Shown here one piece after another: positions 8,206 to 16,628 of a stretch of DNA of 64,000 nucleotides. Numbering within the stretch: position 1 is the stretch's first letter; each line of letters begins with the position of its first letter. The translations under genes were made by a program, and so were the position numbers. The DNA is taken from assembly GCF_003013395.1 (NCBI RefSeq), contig NZ_PXZM01000012.1:124001-188000 (forward strand). Direction: 5' to 3'. This DNA is from Brevibacillus fortis (lineage in GTDB: Bacteria > Bacillota > Bacilli > Brevibacillales > Brevibacillaceae). The notes under the pieces were generated by a model. That model did no database searches. It had not been told where the DNA came from and saw only the letters and a list, made by a program, of their open reading frames with translations.

Positions 8206-9212
8206 ACCATTTCCCTCCCCTTTTTTCTCGCCAAATACAGAAAGAACGGGGTGCCCAGGAGAGCCGTTACTATACCTACTGGAGACTCAAACGGATAGGA
8301 AATCAAGCGAGCCAGGACATCAGAATAAGTGACCAAGACAGCGCCACCAAGCGCAGACACCGGGATAACGACCCGATAGTCCGTTCCCACGAGCCTCCTT
8401 GCGATATGCGGAATCATCAGTCCGACGAATCCGACAGCTCCGGCGACCGCAACAGAGGCACCTGCCAAAATAACGACCACAACATAAGACAGTAGTCGGA
8501 CGCGGGCGATTTTTTGTCCCAACCCCATCGCGACTTCCTCCCCCAGTCGAAATACAGACAAAGAACCGGACAGCCAGATCGCCAGCAGGAGTCCCGCAAT
8601 AGACCATGGCAAAATCAATTGCACATCCGTCCAAGCCGCTCCGCTAATAGAGCCGGACAGCCAGTACAATACATTCGATATGTGTTCGTTAAAAATGATG
8701 ATTCCCTTCGTAATGGAGGTGAGCAGCAGGTGAATGGCCATTCCTACCAAAGCGATCTTGAGATTGGTCATCCCGCGGGAAGCTGCAAATCCAAAGACAG
8801 TAAGACCCCCGAGAATCGCTCCAGCAAATGCAAAATAAATGAGATTGGCTTTCCCGATATCTGGTAAACACACAATCGCGAGTACGACCACCAGACAAGC
8901 CCCCGCATTCACACCAAATACTTGCGGGGATGCCAGTGGATTGCGAGTAACGGCTTGCATCACGGCTCCTGCCACAGCCAAATTCGCCCCGATGATGGCC
9001 CCCAGCACCGCTCTCGGAACTCGGATAGTCTGGAAAATCAAGAGCTCCTTGGAGTATTCACCCGATAGCCAATGTGTCACTAATGATCGAATCTGCAACG
9101 AAGCTACCCCGGTAAACAAGCTCAGCAACAAGCCAATGAACAAAAGGATAGCCAAGCCGATCGCAATGAGGACAAAGGTACCTTTTCGTTGTCGTGTCGT
9201 TGTTTTCTGCAA
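8202..9212 (-). CDS. Iron(III)-siderophore ABC permease, FecCD family (proximal)
   Basis: A 336-residue FecCD permease homologous to its downstream neighbour. Visible signatures include RVPRAVLGAIIGANLAVAGAVMQAVTRNPLASPQVFGVNAGA and GAVGFVGLMIPHIARRLVGTDYR. The start is a TTG at 9212, seven bases after GAGGTG. It overlaps the second permease gene by 4 bases. The pair, with the lipoprotein upstream, resembles the YfiY-YfiZ-YfhA type hydroxamate-siderophore importers of Bacillus. Those also lack a linked ATPase and borrow one encoded elsewhere. Confidence 0.92.
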   Translation of the reverse strand: MQKTTTRQRKGTFVLIAIGLAILLFIGLLLSLFTGVASLQIRSLVTHWLSGEYSKELLIFQTIRVPRAVLGAIIGANLAVAGAVMQAVTRNPLASPQVFGVNAGACLVVVLAIVCLPDIGKANLIYFAFAGAILGGLTVFGFAASRGMTNLKIALVGMAIHLLLTSITKGIIIFNEHISNVLYWLSGSISGAAWTDVQLILPWSIAGLLLAIWLSGSLSVFRLGEEVAMGLGQKIARVRLLSYVVVVILAGASVAVAGAVGFVGLMIPHIARRLVGTDYRVVIPVSALGGAVLVTYSDVLARLISYPFESPVGIVTALLGTPFFLYLARKKGREMV

Positions 9213-9303
9213 TACAAGCCACCTCGATCAACTACCACGTGCAGGAACACGGAAAAGACCAGATCAGCGATCGGTCTTTCCATAATTTGCATCGTATGTG
9301 TTC

Positions 9304-10272
9304 TTATTTTTCCTTGCTATATAGGAGATTCACTGCCTCTTCTACAATGCGTTCTGCGGATTTCAGTCCGCGATAGCGTGTCCAGAGGTCACGATTTACT
9401 TTGTGTACTTCCTGATTTTTGACTGCGGTGATATTGTTCCAGAGCGGATTTTGCTTCCATTCGTTCAACAGTGCATCGTCTGCTTCTGCCAAGAAAATCA
9501 CATCTGGGTCCCACTCAACCATTTGTTCCAGACTGATTTTTACCGTTGGTTCTGCCGCATCTTGAATCGCATTTTTGATTCCAATCATTTCGAGCAATTC
9601 GCCATCAAACGATTTCGCGCCATGTGCGGACAACGAATCTGCGCGGAATACACCTAGCATGACATTGCGGGAATCCCCAGCCGGCACCTTCTTCTTAAAC
9701 TCTGCGATGATCTCCTTGTGCTTGATTAGGCGTTGTTCTGCTTCTTTTTGCTTGTTCAGCGCTTCCCCAATCGTTGCAAACGAGCTCAAGTTTTCCTGAT
9801 AAGTCGAGTTGCGGCTTTTCAAAATGATCGTCGGTGCGATTTTTTGCAAATCCTTGTAAATGTCCTTGTGGCGATTCAAATCACCGATAATCAAATCCGG
9901 CTGCAACGAGCTGATGACTTCCAGACTCGGCTGCTGGCGTGTCCCAACAGAGGTATACTCGATTTTTTTGCCGACCAGTCCTTCTACGTCCTTATCCTTC
10001 TCCTGCGCGATTCCTACAGGCGTCACTCCCAGCTCCCATAGCCCGTCTACAAAGGAGTACTCCAACGCGACGACTCTTTTCGGGTCTCCGGTAATTTCCG
10101 TTTCGCCCAACTCGTGTTTCACGATGCGCTTTTGTGCGGTTTGCGTGCTATCTTGACCTGCTGCTGGCTGTTTTTGCTCTGCGCTGCCGCACCCAGTCAG
10201 TAATACCGTGCCTGCTAGTGCAAGCGTCCAAAGCATGTAGCCGAGACGTTTCATTCCGTTTGTTCGCTTCAT
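9304..10272 (-). CDS. Iron(III)-siderophore-binding lipoprotein (YfiY-like)
   Basis: A 322-residue protein with a lipoprotein signal (lipobox LLTGC near residue 28) and a class III helical-backbone binding fold. The fold is marked by PKRVVALEYSFVDGLWELGVTPVGIA, QPSLEVISSLQPDLIIGD and the C-terminal TRYRGLKSAERIVEEAV. These are typical of FecB/FepB-like siderophore receptors of Gram-positive bacteria. The ATG at 10272 follows GAGGG by seven bases. A Fur box lies 25-43 bases upstream, so expression should rise under iron limitation. The siderophore itself cannot be named; schizokinen-type receptors are the nearest match I recognise. Confidence 0.9.
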   Translation of the reverse strand: MKRTNGMKRLGYMLWTLALAGTVLLTGCGSAEQKQPAAGQDSTQTAQKRIVKHELGETEITGDPKRVVALEYSFVDGLWELGVTPVGIAQEKDKDVEGLVGKKIEYTSVGTRQQPSLEVISSLQPDLIIGDLNRHKDIYKDLQKIAPTIILKSRNSTYQENLSSFATIGEALNKQKEAEQRLIKHKEIIAEFKKKVPAGDSRNVMLGVFRADSLSAHGAKSFDGELLEMIGIKNAIQDAAEPTVKISLEQMVEWDPDVIFLAEADDALLNEWKQNPLWNNITAVKNQEVHKVNRDLWTRYRGLKSAERIVEEAVNLLYSKEK

Positions 10273-10296
10273 CTTTTGTCCCTCACTTGATGTAAT

Positions 10297-10315
10297 TGAT
10301 AATGATTATTATTAC
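10297..10315 (-). promoter_or_regulatory. Fur box upstream of siderophore importer
   Basis: TGATAATGATTATTATTAC matches the 19-bp Fur consensus GATAATGATAATCATTATC at most positions when slid by one base. It sits directly upstream of the binding-protein start at 10272. Confidence 0.8.
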
Positions 10316-10433
10316 CGATGAAATGCGTTTTTTATTGTAACAATCCGCTGCCGTAAATGAAACATTGTGCTAATTAAACCTTTTACCGCAATAAAGGTGA
10401 TTAACGTCATTTTGTTCATGCCTCTCCATTACG

Positions 10434-10479
10434 CAAAAAAGCCGTTACGCCTGAACAATCGACGTAAACGGCTTTTCGC
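10434..10479 (-). terminator. Intrinsic terminator of glycosyltransferase gene
   Basis: AAAAAAGCCGTTACG and CGTAAACGGCTTTT form a stem with one bulge, and on the minus strand the stem is followed by a T run. It lies just after the stop codon at 10487. Confidence 0.75.
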
Positions 10480-10486
10480 CACTATG

Positions 10487-11635
10487 CTATTTGTTGTTTT
10501 GCGTATGACTTACTTCAGACATGGGGCCGAGCTTCTCTAATGCCTCCTTGGCAAGCGCATAATTCCCCGCCATCGCCAACGACGTCTGATAAGCTGCCAC
10601 AGCCTCATCCACTTGGCCCATTCCCTCGTAGCAAAGCCCTTTGTAATACCAGGCGTGAAAGCTTCCCGATCCCTTCAAGGTCAGATGACGAATGTTGCTC
10701 TCCCCTAGCTCCAAGCAGTGATCGAACGTCATCAATGCTCGCTTGTAGTCCTTTTTCAAATACTGAATGATCCCTTTGTACAAATGCAAATCGACGTAGT
10801 CAGGATATATCTCGATTGCCTTTTCAATCCCTGGCCACGCTCCCTCCGCACTGCCAATCGAGATTAACGTAGAGTATTTGAGCTTATAAAGAAGCGAGGG
10901 AGGCATCCTATGTTCTTCGAGAAACCCGATAATAGACAGATTTACGAACTTGAACGTTTTCTCATGCTCCTGGATACGGGAGAATTCACTGGCAAGATGG
11001 TACTCAATCCATGGAGAGTGGTCCTCTTTATCCAATTCCTTCATTAGCAGCTGAATATTGCGCTCGAATTTGTTCTTTCTGCCAGTAAATTCATTCATGT
11101 AACCGTAATGGTATATCCGTACAGGCAAGATTTGAATGTGGAGGTCTTTGGTCAGATGGGGAAGAGCCTCTTCTACGTTGAGCGTTTCATGAATGGGAAA
11201 ATGGAAGCGAAAACCGATGCCATTGCGAAATAAACGTGAGTGAGCGATATGAAAAGCATCGTCTTCATTTATTTCATCTCCAATGTAATTTATTAGATGA
11301 ATATAAAAAAGAGAATCCTCTTGATCGCGAAGCAGCTCTTTCAATTTCTTGCTGTCTTCCTTATTCATTTCCTCATCGGCATCCATCCACAATATCCAGT
11401 CGCCCGTTGCTTTTTCCAGTCCAAAGTTTCGCGCTTCTGCGAAGTTATCCTGCCACTCATACGAATGCACAACCGCTCCAAATGACTTGCATATCTCTAC
11501 CGTCTTGTCGGTACTCCCCGTGTCTACGATCATCATTTCATCCACAAGATCTTTTACACTTTCCAAGCACCTGTGAAGACACTCTTCCTCGTTTTTTACA
11601 ATCATACATAAGGAAATTTTCGGTGCCTCAGACAT
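10487..11635 (-). CDS. Family 2 glycosyltransferase with C-terminal TPR-like region
   Basis: The 382-residue protein starts at ATG 11635. That codon is nine bases from AAAGGAG, whereas the ATG at 11644 touches the ribosome binding site. Residues 5-110 are a GT-A domain (SLCMIVKNEEECLHRCL, VDTGSTDKT, ARNFGLEKATGDWILWMDADEEM with the DxD motif). The C-terminal 150 residues contain TPR-like helices (YPDYVDLHLYKGIIQYLKKDYKRALMTFDHCLELG; AWYYKGLCYEGMGQVDEAVAAYQTSL). It should transfer a sugar from a nucleotide donor to a protein or glycan acceptor. It stands divergent to a methyltransferase/glycosyltransferase operon and is probably part of the same surface-glycan locus. It resembles SunS-like enzymes only in the GT core. 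Confidence 0.85.
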   Translation of the reverse strand: MSEAPKISLCMIVKNEEECLHRCLESVKDLVDEMMIVDTGSTDKTVEICKSFGAVVHSYEWQDNFAEARNFGLEKATGDWILWMDADEEMNKEDSKKLKELLRDQEDSLFYIHLINYIGDEINEDDAFHIAHSRLFRNGIGFRFHFPIHETLNVEEALPHLTKDLHIQILPVRIYHYGYMNEFTGRKNKFERNIQLLMKELDKEDHSPWIEYHLASEFSRIQEHEKTFKFVNLSIIGFLEEHRMPPSLLYKLKYSTLISIGSAEGAWPGIEKAIEIYPDYVDLHLYKGIIQYLKKDYKRALMTFDHCLELGESNIRHLTLKGSGSFHAWYYKGLCYEGMGQVDEAVAAYQTSLAMAGNYALAKEALEKLGPMSEVSHTQNNK

Positions 11636-11686
11636 GCTGCTCATCTCCTTTTACACACATAACTGAGGTCGTAGTATATCCCCCTT

Positions 11687-11695
11687 TACTATATG
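11687..11695 (-). promoter_or_regulatory. Possible sigma-K-type -10 element
   Basis: On the minus strand the sequence CATATAGTA fits CATANNNTA, 52 bases before the glycosyltransferase start at 11635. No AC pair was seen at the expected -35 spacing, so this is weak evidence by itself. Confidence 0.3.
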
Positions 11696-11807
11696 AGCAG
11701 ACTGCTCCTTTCAGAATAGCGCCATTTCCTTGGTTTTCGAACCTTTTGTTGGAACAGCGCATAGGTAGTGGTAGGCAAATATCACATAGAAAGCAGGGAC
11801 CGTATCC

Positions 11808-12710
11808 ATGCATGATTCATGTCCTTTGTGCAACAGTTCTCAGGTTGCGCTTTTCCACCAGTACGCTACCTTTTCGCTCCTTACGTGCAAAGATTGTGAT
11901 CTCATTTTTCAACCTCACCTCGATCAAGTCAACGTGACACAGCTGGTTGCAGACATTTATGATGCGAGTTGGGTTTCAATTCGGGATCAATACGCCAAAA
12001 ATACATTTACGGAGCATGCGATCTTCCATACATTACTGCTCGATATGTGGTTTTCGGAAAAAGGAAAGCTGCTCGAAATTGGTCCAGGAACAGGAGAGTT
12101 GTTATTCCTTGCTCGTGAGGCTGGGTGGGAGGTTATTGGGGTAGAGCCTTCACACCAATCATGCGCATACGCCCAAGACCAGTATGGATTACAACTAGTT
12201 CATTCGTTATGGAACTCCTCCGTGCTCGCCCCAGAACACATCGGTACTTTTGATGCCATCGTTTTTTGTCACGTCTTTGAGCATATTTCGCACCCGAAGC
12301 AATACCTTGAAGAATTGAAGGGGTTTCTTAAACCAGGAGGAAAAATCATTTTTAGCGTGCCGAACAAAAACTCGTTCACCAATAAACTGTTTGGGGTATA
12401 TTCTCCGCTGTATACCGAGAATGACCACCTCTTTCATTACTCCCGCGACAATCTGATCTCACTGCTTCATCAAGGTGGCTGGGAGGTTCTCTCCATCTTT
12501 TCTCGAGAAGAAACGAACCGCTTGGAAAACCATCTGCGCCAAACCACTCAAACACCTTTACTGGTCAAGGACATCATGAAGCTAGCCGTGAACCTCCAGT
12601 CGACCTTCCAAGGCCATGAAATCTTCTGCATTGCAACACGACAAGCGCAGGAGGTGCAGCACATAGATGACCAGAGCCAAGCTGACTCTTTCCATGATTG
12701 TGAAAAATGA
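11808..12710 (+). CDS. Class I SAM-dependent methyltransferase with N-terminal zinc ribbon
   Basis: The 300-residue protein opens with a CxxC...CxxC zinc-binding knuckle (CPLCN at residues 5-9, CKDCD near 28-32). A Rossmann methyltransferase follows: motif I LLEIGPGTGELLFLA near residue 87, the acidic end of strand 2 in VIGVEPS, and FDAIVFCHVFEH. This layout is that of methyltransferases acting on sugars or nucleotide sugars (a Methyltransf_13-like N-terminus with a Methyltransf_23-like core). It overlaps the next glycosyltransferase gene by 44 bases, so the two belong together. The ribosome binding site before ATG 11808 is weak. The likely role is methylation of a surface glycan, inferred from the neighbours. 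Confidence 0.8.
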   Translation: MHDSCPLCNSSQVALFHQYATFSLLTCKDCDLIFQPHLDQVNVTQLVADIYDASWVSIRDQYAKNTFTEHAIFHTLLLDMWFSEKGKLLEIGPGTGELLFLAREAGWEVIGVEPSHQSCAYAQDQYGLQLVHSLWNSSVLAPEHIGTFDAIVFCHVFEHISHPKQYLEELKGFLKPGGKIIFSVPNKNSFTNKLFGVYSPLYTENDHLFHYSRDNLISLLHQGGWEVLSIFSREETNRLENHLRQTTQTPLLVKDIMKLAVNLQSTFQGHEIFCIATRQAQEVQHIDDQSQADSFHDCEK

Positions 12711-13368
12711 AGGCAATCGCTATTTGAGACGAGCGTTGGAAGCATATAAAGACTTTATTGACGCAGCAGTCATCATCGACGATGGCAGTATCGATCATAC
12801 CGTGGATCTCTGTAGAGAGGTTCTCAAGGGCATTCCTCTTCATCTAGTTCAAAACGCTACCTCTCAGTTTTCCAACGAGGTCACCTTGCGCAAACAACAA
12901 TGGCAAGAAACGATACAGACTGATCCGGGATGGATTTTGAATCTGGACGCCGATGAAATCATGGATAGCTCCTTCCCCTCGAATGTTTCTGAGATTTTGG
13001 AACAACAGACATACGAGGCGGTCTACTTTCGTTTGTACGATATGTGGAGCGAGACGCATTATCGCGAAGATGTGTATTGGAATGCCCATCATTACTACCG
13101 TCCTTTTATGATCAAGTACCGCCCTGACTTTCCTTATATATGGAAGGAAACCCCTCAGCATTGCGGCAGATTCCCGCTCTCGATCAACCAGTTCCCTTAC
13201 CTGTGCCATCCATCACGCGTGAAGCATTTCGGCTGGGCTCGGCCAGAAGACAGGCAGAGCAAATACAACCGATATCAGCTCCTCGACCCCGACGCCAGAT
13301 ATGGCTGGAAGGAACAATATGAATCGATCTTGGATCAACATCCCAATCTGATGGAATGGGTGGAATGA
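12667..13368 (+). CDS. Family 2 glycosyltransferase, short form
   Basis: A 233-residue GT-A glycosyltransferase. The core motifs are LTLSMIVKNEGNRYL at the N-terminus, AVIIDDGSIDHTVDL, and WILNLDADEIMD with the DxD metal/donor site near residue 98. It ends soon after the catalytic domain, without the TPR tail of its two neighbours in this locus. GGAGGTG lies about ten bases before ATG 12667, inside the methyltransferase gene. Its stop overlaps the possible start of the following gene, a sign of coupling. The acceptor is unknown. Confidence 0.85.
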   Translation: MTRAKLTLSMIVKNEGNRYLRRALEAYKDFIDAAVIIDDGSIDHTVDLCREVLKGIPLHLVQNATSQFSNEVTLRKQQWQETIQTDPGWILNLDADEIMDSSFPSNVSEILEQQTYEAVYFRLYDMWSETHYREDVYWNAHHYYRPFMIKYRPDFPYIWKETPQHCGRFPLSINQFPYLCHPSRVKHFGWARPEDRQSKYNRYQLLDPDARYGWKEQYESILDQHPNLMEWVE

Positions 13369-13370
13369 AG

Positions 13371-14066
13371 ATGATTATTCGTGATATCGAAAAGGCCTTA
13401 CAGCAATCCAATTGCAATCACTGGCGATACAGCTCTCTCACGTTGAGCAAACAAGCCCTCGTACATGTATGCCGTCATATCCAAAAAGAAAATGAGGAGT
13501 GTCAGGTGCTTCAGTTGGGTGGAGGTGACTCTGCTCTGTTTTGGAAATCGCTTGGTGAGCTTGAGCTACTCCCAGTTCAAGCAACCATTGTGGAGCATCA
13601 TCCGATTCGTGCAAAGAAAATCAAGGAGAGTCTGGGGGATGAATCGCATGTCGCCCTCGTGACCAGCTCTTTGAAGCAACTATCCGAAGAAGAATGGAAC
13701 CAGATCTTCGACAATCCAGCAGAGAGCAGGAGCTTATGGCCTGCCATCGGACAGCATGTTCCCGAGAATCAATTTGATCATTTTTCCATTCAAAATACAT
13801 TTTACGCGGATTTGGATCAACTATCGCTTTCCGTTCAATCAGTAGATGTCATGGTTGTGGACGGTCCGCATGGCAACGGCCGCTCTCTTGCCTATCCACT
13901 ATTTGTTGACACTCTCAAACCAGATGCGCTTATTCTCATAGATGATTTTGATCACTATCCCTTTCTAGCCCATCTCGGAAAAATCTATCATTACGAGGAA
14001 CTTTTTCGAGAGATTGCTGGAAATCGTCGCTGGGTATTGGTAAGGCTCCAGGGCACCAAAAATTAA
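13371..14066 (+). CDS. SAM-dependent methyltransferase-like protein
   Basis: Starting at ATG 13371, six bases after GGTGGA, the protein has 231 residues. A Rossmann-type motif I is seen in VLQLGGGDSALFW near residue 44. A class-I-like strand/loop VDVMVVDGPHGNGRSLAYPLF follows around residue 160. The second region resembles the Methyltransf_24/FkbM-like group, where it holds the metal or cofactor-proximal Asp. The upstream ATGs at 13356 and 13365 are also in frame. The gene is the third of a tightly packed run with a methyltransferase and a glycosyltransferase. I am fairly sure of the fold, not of the substrate. Confidence 0.65.
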   Translation: MIIRDIEKALQQSNCNHWRYSSLTLSKQALVHVCRHIQKENEECQVLQLGGGDSALFWKSLGELELLPVQATIVEHHPIRAKKIKESLGDESHVALVTSSLKQLSEEEWNQIFDNPAESRSLWPAIGQHVPENQFDHFSIQNTFYADLDQLSLSVQSVDVMVVDGPHGNGRSLAYPLFVDTLKPDALILIDDFDHYPFLAHLGKIYHYEELFREIAGNRRWVLVRLQGTKN

Positions 14067-14091
14067 TGGGCGGCTACCCATTCAGACAAAC

Positions 14092-14119
14092 ACCTCCATA
14101 GGCACCTGTGCATATCCTA
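14092..14119 (+). promoter_or_regulatory. Sigma-K-like promoter upstream of first small paralogue
   Basis: AC (14092-14093), 17 bases, then CATATCCTA (14111-14119) fits the mother-cell sigma-K pattern AC-N16/17-CATANNNTA. The gene starts about 90 bases downstream at 14211. Confidence 0.5.
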
Positions 14120-14210
14120 CTCTCGAGAAAGTTTAAAAGAGTGGATACATACGCAGTTATGTAACAGGATACAAGAAACGTTTGATTAATAAATTCATGA
14201 GGTGATGATC

Positions 14211-14519
14211 ATGTCCCAAGCATCGATCCCTAATATTACGCCTGTTATCTCCATTACGCTTGGCCAAACCACTTCGCTCTTGCTTGCATCCATCGCTTTA
14301 GAGGAACTGGCTTTGGCTCACATTCTGAACGCCGAGGCTGAAAAACTCCAATTTGTTTTAGGTACCCTTGCTCCAGGGCTCGAACCAGCCCCTACACTCT
14401 CCGACATCCTGCTCGTCAATTCAAGTGTTCGTCAAACGATACAGGATGTCATCAAAAAAGAAATACTTCTCCAATTCAAGCTGGAGAACATCATTGATAA
14501 TCTGATTACTCCTAGCTAA
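14211..14519 (+). CDS. Small tandem paralogue 1 (possible spore-surface protein)
   Basis: A 102-residue protein starting at ATG 14211, six bases after GAGGTG. It is the first of five tandem relatives sharing an N-terminal IPNITPxIS, a central helix [21 protein letters not shown] (residues about 28-48, split here by the family's conserved NAE) and a C-terminal helix [22 protein letters not shown]. The predicted structure is two amphipathic helices with a Pro/Ala-rich linker. No signal peptide or cysteines are seen. The biochemical function is unknown. A sigma-K-like promoter and adjacent glycosyltransferases suggest a spore coat or exosporium component; I recall similar SIALEE/NAE sequences near collagen-like spore-surface proteins, but cannot verify it here. 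Confidence 0.7.
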   Translation: MSQASIPNITPVISITLGQTTSLLLASIALEELALAHILNAEAEKLQFVLGTLAPGLEPAPTLSDILLVNSSVRQTIQDVIKKEILLQFKLENIIDNLITPS

Positions 14520-14617
14520 TCAGCTTGTTTCATTACATAGAATCATGATATCGGTTTCCCACACATGGTCCAGGTCGCACACCTCGGACCATTCGCTGTT
14601 CCCCCGTTCACACATGC

Positions 14618-14645
14618 ACCTCGGTAGGCTCACCTGCATACCTTA
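14618..14645 (+). promoter_or_regulatory. Sigma-K-like promoter upstream of second small paralogue
   Basis: AC (14618-14619), exactly 17 bases, then CATACCTTA (14637-14645). The element is close in sequence to the one at 14092-14119, including a shared ACCT...TAGG spacer segment. Confidence 0.5.
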
Positions 14646-14707
14646 ATTTCGACAATGACAAAAAAAGGGTACGTCGGCTAATCAACTGAATCCATGAGGT
14701 GATGATT

Positions 14708-15031
14708 ATGTCCCAAGCATCCATTCCAAATATTACACCGGCTATATCCATTACGATCGATCAAACCGTTGCCCTCTTGCTAGCTTCTATCGCTTTAGAA
14801 GAACTGGCTTTGACTCATATTTTGAACGCAGAGGCTGAAAAACTCGAATATACGATAGGTACTCTTGGGGGCGGCTTAGCGCTCACACCCGCACCTTCCC
14901 TCTCTGACCTCCTCCTCGTCAATGACAGTGTCCGCCAAACCATACAGGATGCCATCAAAAAAGAAATGCTTCTGCAATTCAAATTGGAAAATATCGTGGA
15001 TAATCTTCTTCCACAGATTCCTTCGCCTTAA
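14708..15031 (+). CDS. Small tandem paralogue 2
   Basis: This 107-residue protein is the closest relative of paralogue 1. The two share [33 protein letters not shown] and [22 protein letters not shown]. The linker is slightly longer and glycine/proline-rich (LGGGLALTPAPSLSDLLLVN). The bases around the start (GAGGTGATGATTATG) are almost the same as in paralogue 1, so the duplication probably included the ribosome binding site. A separate sigma-K-like promoter lies upstream, so copies may be transcribed individually as well as by read-through. Function unknown; probably a structural spore-surface protein as argued for the group. Confidence 0.7.
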   Translation: MSQASIPNITPAISITIDQTVALLLASIALEELALTHILNAEAEKLEYTIGTLGGGLALTPAPSLSDLLLVNDSVRQTIQDAIKKEMLLQFKLENIVDNLLPQIPSP

Positions 15032-15274
15032 TAGGCCTCCTTCGTACGGAAACTATCACCATATACCACTGGTCCGGGTCTATCGATCCGGGCTTTTCCT
15101 TTTCCCCGCTTCCTTACGCATGTGTACAAATAAACAGTTCAGTGGGACACACACCTATGCATACACTTACCGTAGTTAAAACAAAGGGGGGAATAGCTAG
15201 CGCTCACGGTTTAGAAGTAAGCGATAGACTTAACTGAGTAAAATAGTTATCCATTCCTTCAAAGAGGTGATCTC

Positions 15275-15607
15275 ATGTCTCAACCTACCATCCCTAACAT
15301 TACCCCAACGATTTCCGTTACGATTGAGCAATCGGTATCTTTACTGCTGACTTCCATTGCTCTGGAAGAATTGGCTTTGGTGCATATTATGAATGCAGAG
15401 GCAGAAAACCTCCAGTTTGTGGTAGGTACATTGGGGGTTACGCCTGAGGTCGTCCCCACCATCTCTGACATTCTTGCCGTTAACAACAGTGTTCGCAGAA
15501 CGCTGCAAGATGTCATCAAAAAAGAGATGCTCTTGCATTTCAAGCTAGAAAATGTGTTTAGCATTATCCCGAGCACCTCTACTTCCTTATCGAATGAATA
15601 CGATTAA
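15275..15607 (+). CDS. Small tandem paralogue 3
   Basis: A 110-residue member of the same family, starting at ATG 15275 after AAAGAGGTG. It keeps [35 protein letters not shown] and VRRTLQDVIKKEMLLHFKLENV, and ends in a Ser/Thr-rich tail (STSTSLSNEYD). That tail could be a glycosylation target, which is speculation. A 243-base gap precedes it, with a CATACACT box at 15160-15167 similar to a sigma-E/K -10 element but with no clear -35. Confidence 0.7.
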   Translation: MSQPTIPNITPTISVTIEQSVSLLLTSIALEELALVHIMNAEAENLQFVVGTLGVTPEVVPTISDILAVNNSVRRTLQDVIKKEMLLHFKLENVFSIIPSTSTSLSNEYD

Positions 15608-15828
15608 GTTGTCATATTAAGATCGCGGTTACATAACATGTACTGCGAGGAAGTTTCCATTTATTCACTATCAATTACGCGATCCTATGACGATCCTATC
15701 GTTTTTAGTACGTTGTAAGAAACTTGTCTGAAGGCGTTCTGTGCAAATAATGGGAAGCAGATCGCCTTCTATCTCGGGCAAGTCTTATTTTGTATACAAA
15801 ATCATACAAACAAAGGATGTAGATAACG

Positions 15829-16170
15829 ATGTCAATGCCCACGGTCCCCAATATAACACCGGAAATCATATTGAAACGCAACGAAGTATTAAATCTGCTT
15901 CTCACCTCCATTGCGCTGGAGGAAATCGGACTTTCTCACATTATTAATGCAGAGGGGCAAAAGATCCAAAAAATCGTGAAGGAGCAATCCCTCTCGCTCA
16001 ATGATGCGCTTGCCCTAAACAATAGTGTTGAACGAATGCTGCGCAATGTCATCAAGACAGAGATGCTCTTGCAATTCAAGCTGGAGGACATTATTAAGCT
16101 GGAGCAGAGGCATGATCATCATCACGATGACTTACCTGACATACCCGACCTTCCTTGCTTCAAAGAATAA
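15829..16170 (+). CDS. Small tandem paralogue 4 with His/Asp-rich tail
   Basis: A 113-residue protein that diverges more from the first three. It shares VPNITPEI, LLLTSIALEEIGLSHIINAEGQKIQ (the NAEG form) and VERMLRNVIKTEMLLQFKLEDI. The C-terminus contains a histidine/aspartate stretch (RHDHHHDDLPD) that could bind a divalent metal. The start ATG 15829 follows AAAGGA. The 220-base region before it holds a CATACAAA box at 15803-15810, near a sigma-E -10 consensus. Confidence 0.68.
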   Translation: MSMPTVPNITPEIILKRNEVLNLLLTSIALEEIGLSHIINAEGQKIQKIVKEQSLSLNDALALNNSVERMLRNVIKTEMLLQFKLEDIIKLEQRHDHHHDDLPDIPDLPCFKE

Positions 16171-16227
16171 CCCTCACTACTCACACTGCTTTTCATGAGA
16201 TCCTAATTTTATTGAAGAGGGATGATG

Positions 16228-16593
16228 ATGACCTTACAAGATAAAGTTCCATCATATGATGTGCCTACGCGAGAAGAAGCTTTGAGTCATTTGCTGCAAT
16301 CGATTGCCCTAGAGGAAGAAGCCTTGTCCAGATTGCTAAATGCTGAGGCTGACAAAGCCCTTGCTTTCGTTGGCAAAAATCTGGACTTCCCCAACAGCCC
16401 CTCCAATGATGAGATCATCACCTTTAATCGTACAGTCATTTCGATTCTGGATTCGGTGCTGATGACTGAGTGGCTTTTGTTAAAAAAGCTGGATGCAGCC
16501 ATTCACATGTACCCTGTGGCGCTTAAATCAAATTTTGAGCTGGAAGAATCCAATTTCGGGGATGAATTGGATGACATCACCATCGACTATTAA
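16228..16593 (+). CDS. Small tandem paralogue 5, acidic and most divergent
   Basis: The most divergent of the five, 121 residues from ATG 16228; two in-frame ATGs precede it, and AGAGGG is best spaced for this one. It retains LLQSIALEEEALSRLLNAEADK and the C-terminal helix VISILDSVLMTEWLLLKKLD but lacks IPNITP. The last 25 residues are strongly acidic. Only 57 bases separate it from paralogue 4, so it is probably co-transcribed with that gene and with the next one at 16629. Function unknown. Confidence 0.68.
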   Translation: MTLQDKVPSYDVPTREEALSHLLQSIALEEEALSRLLNAEADKALAFVGKNLDFPNSPSNDEIITFNRTVISILDSVLMTEWLLLKKLDAAIHMYPVALKSNFELEESNFGDELDDITIDY

Positions 16594-16628
16594 CGATTGT
16601 TCATTTCAGGAATTCGAGGTCAATTGCC

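Noticed and set aside
10487..11635. SunS-like glycosyltransferase as part of a glycosylated bacteriocin cluster
   Set aside because: No precursor peptide, ABC exporter or thioredoxin-like genes are nearby, and the similarity is limited to the common GT2 core.
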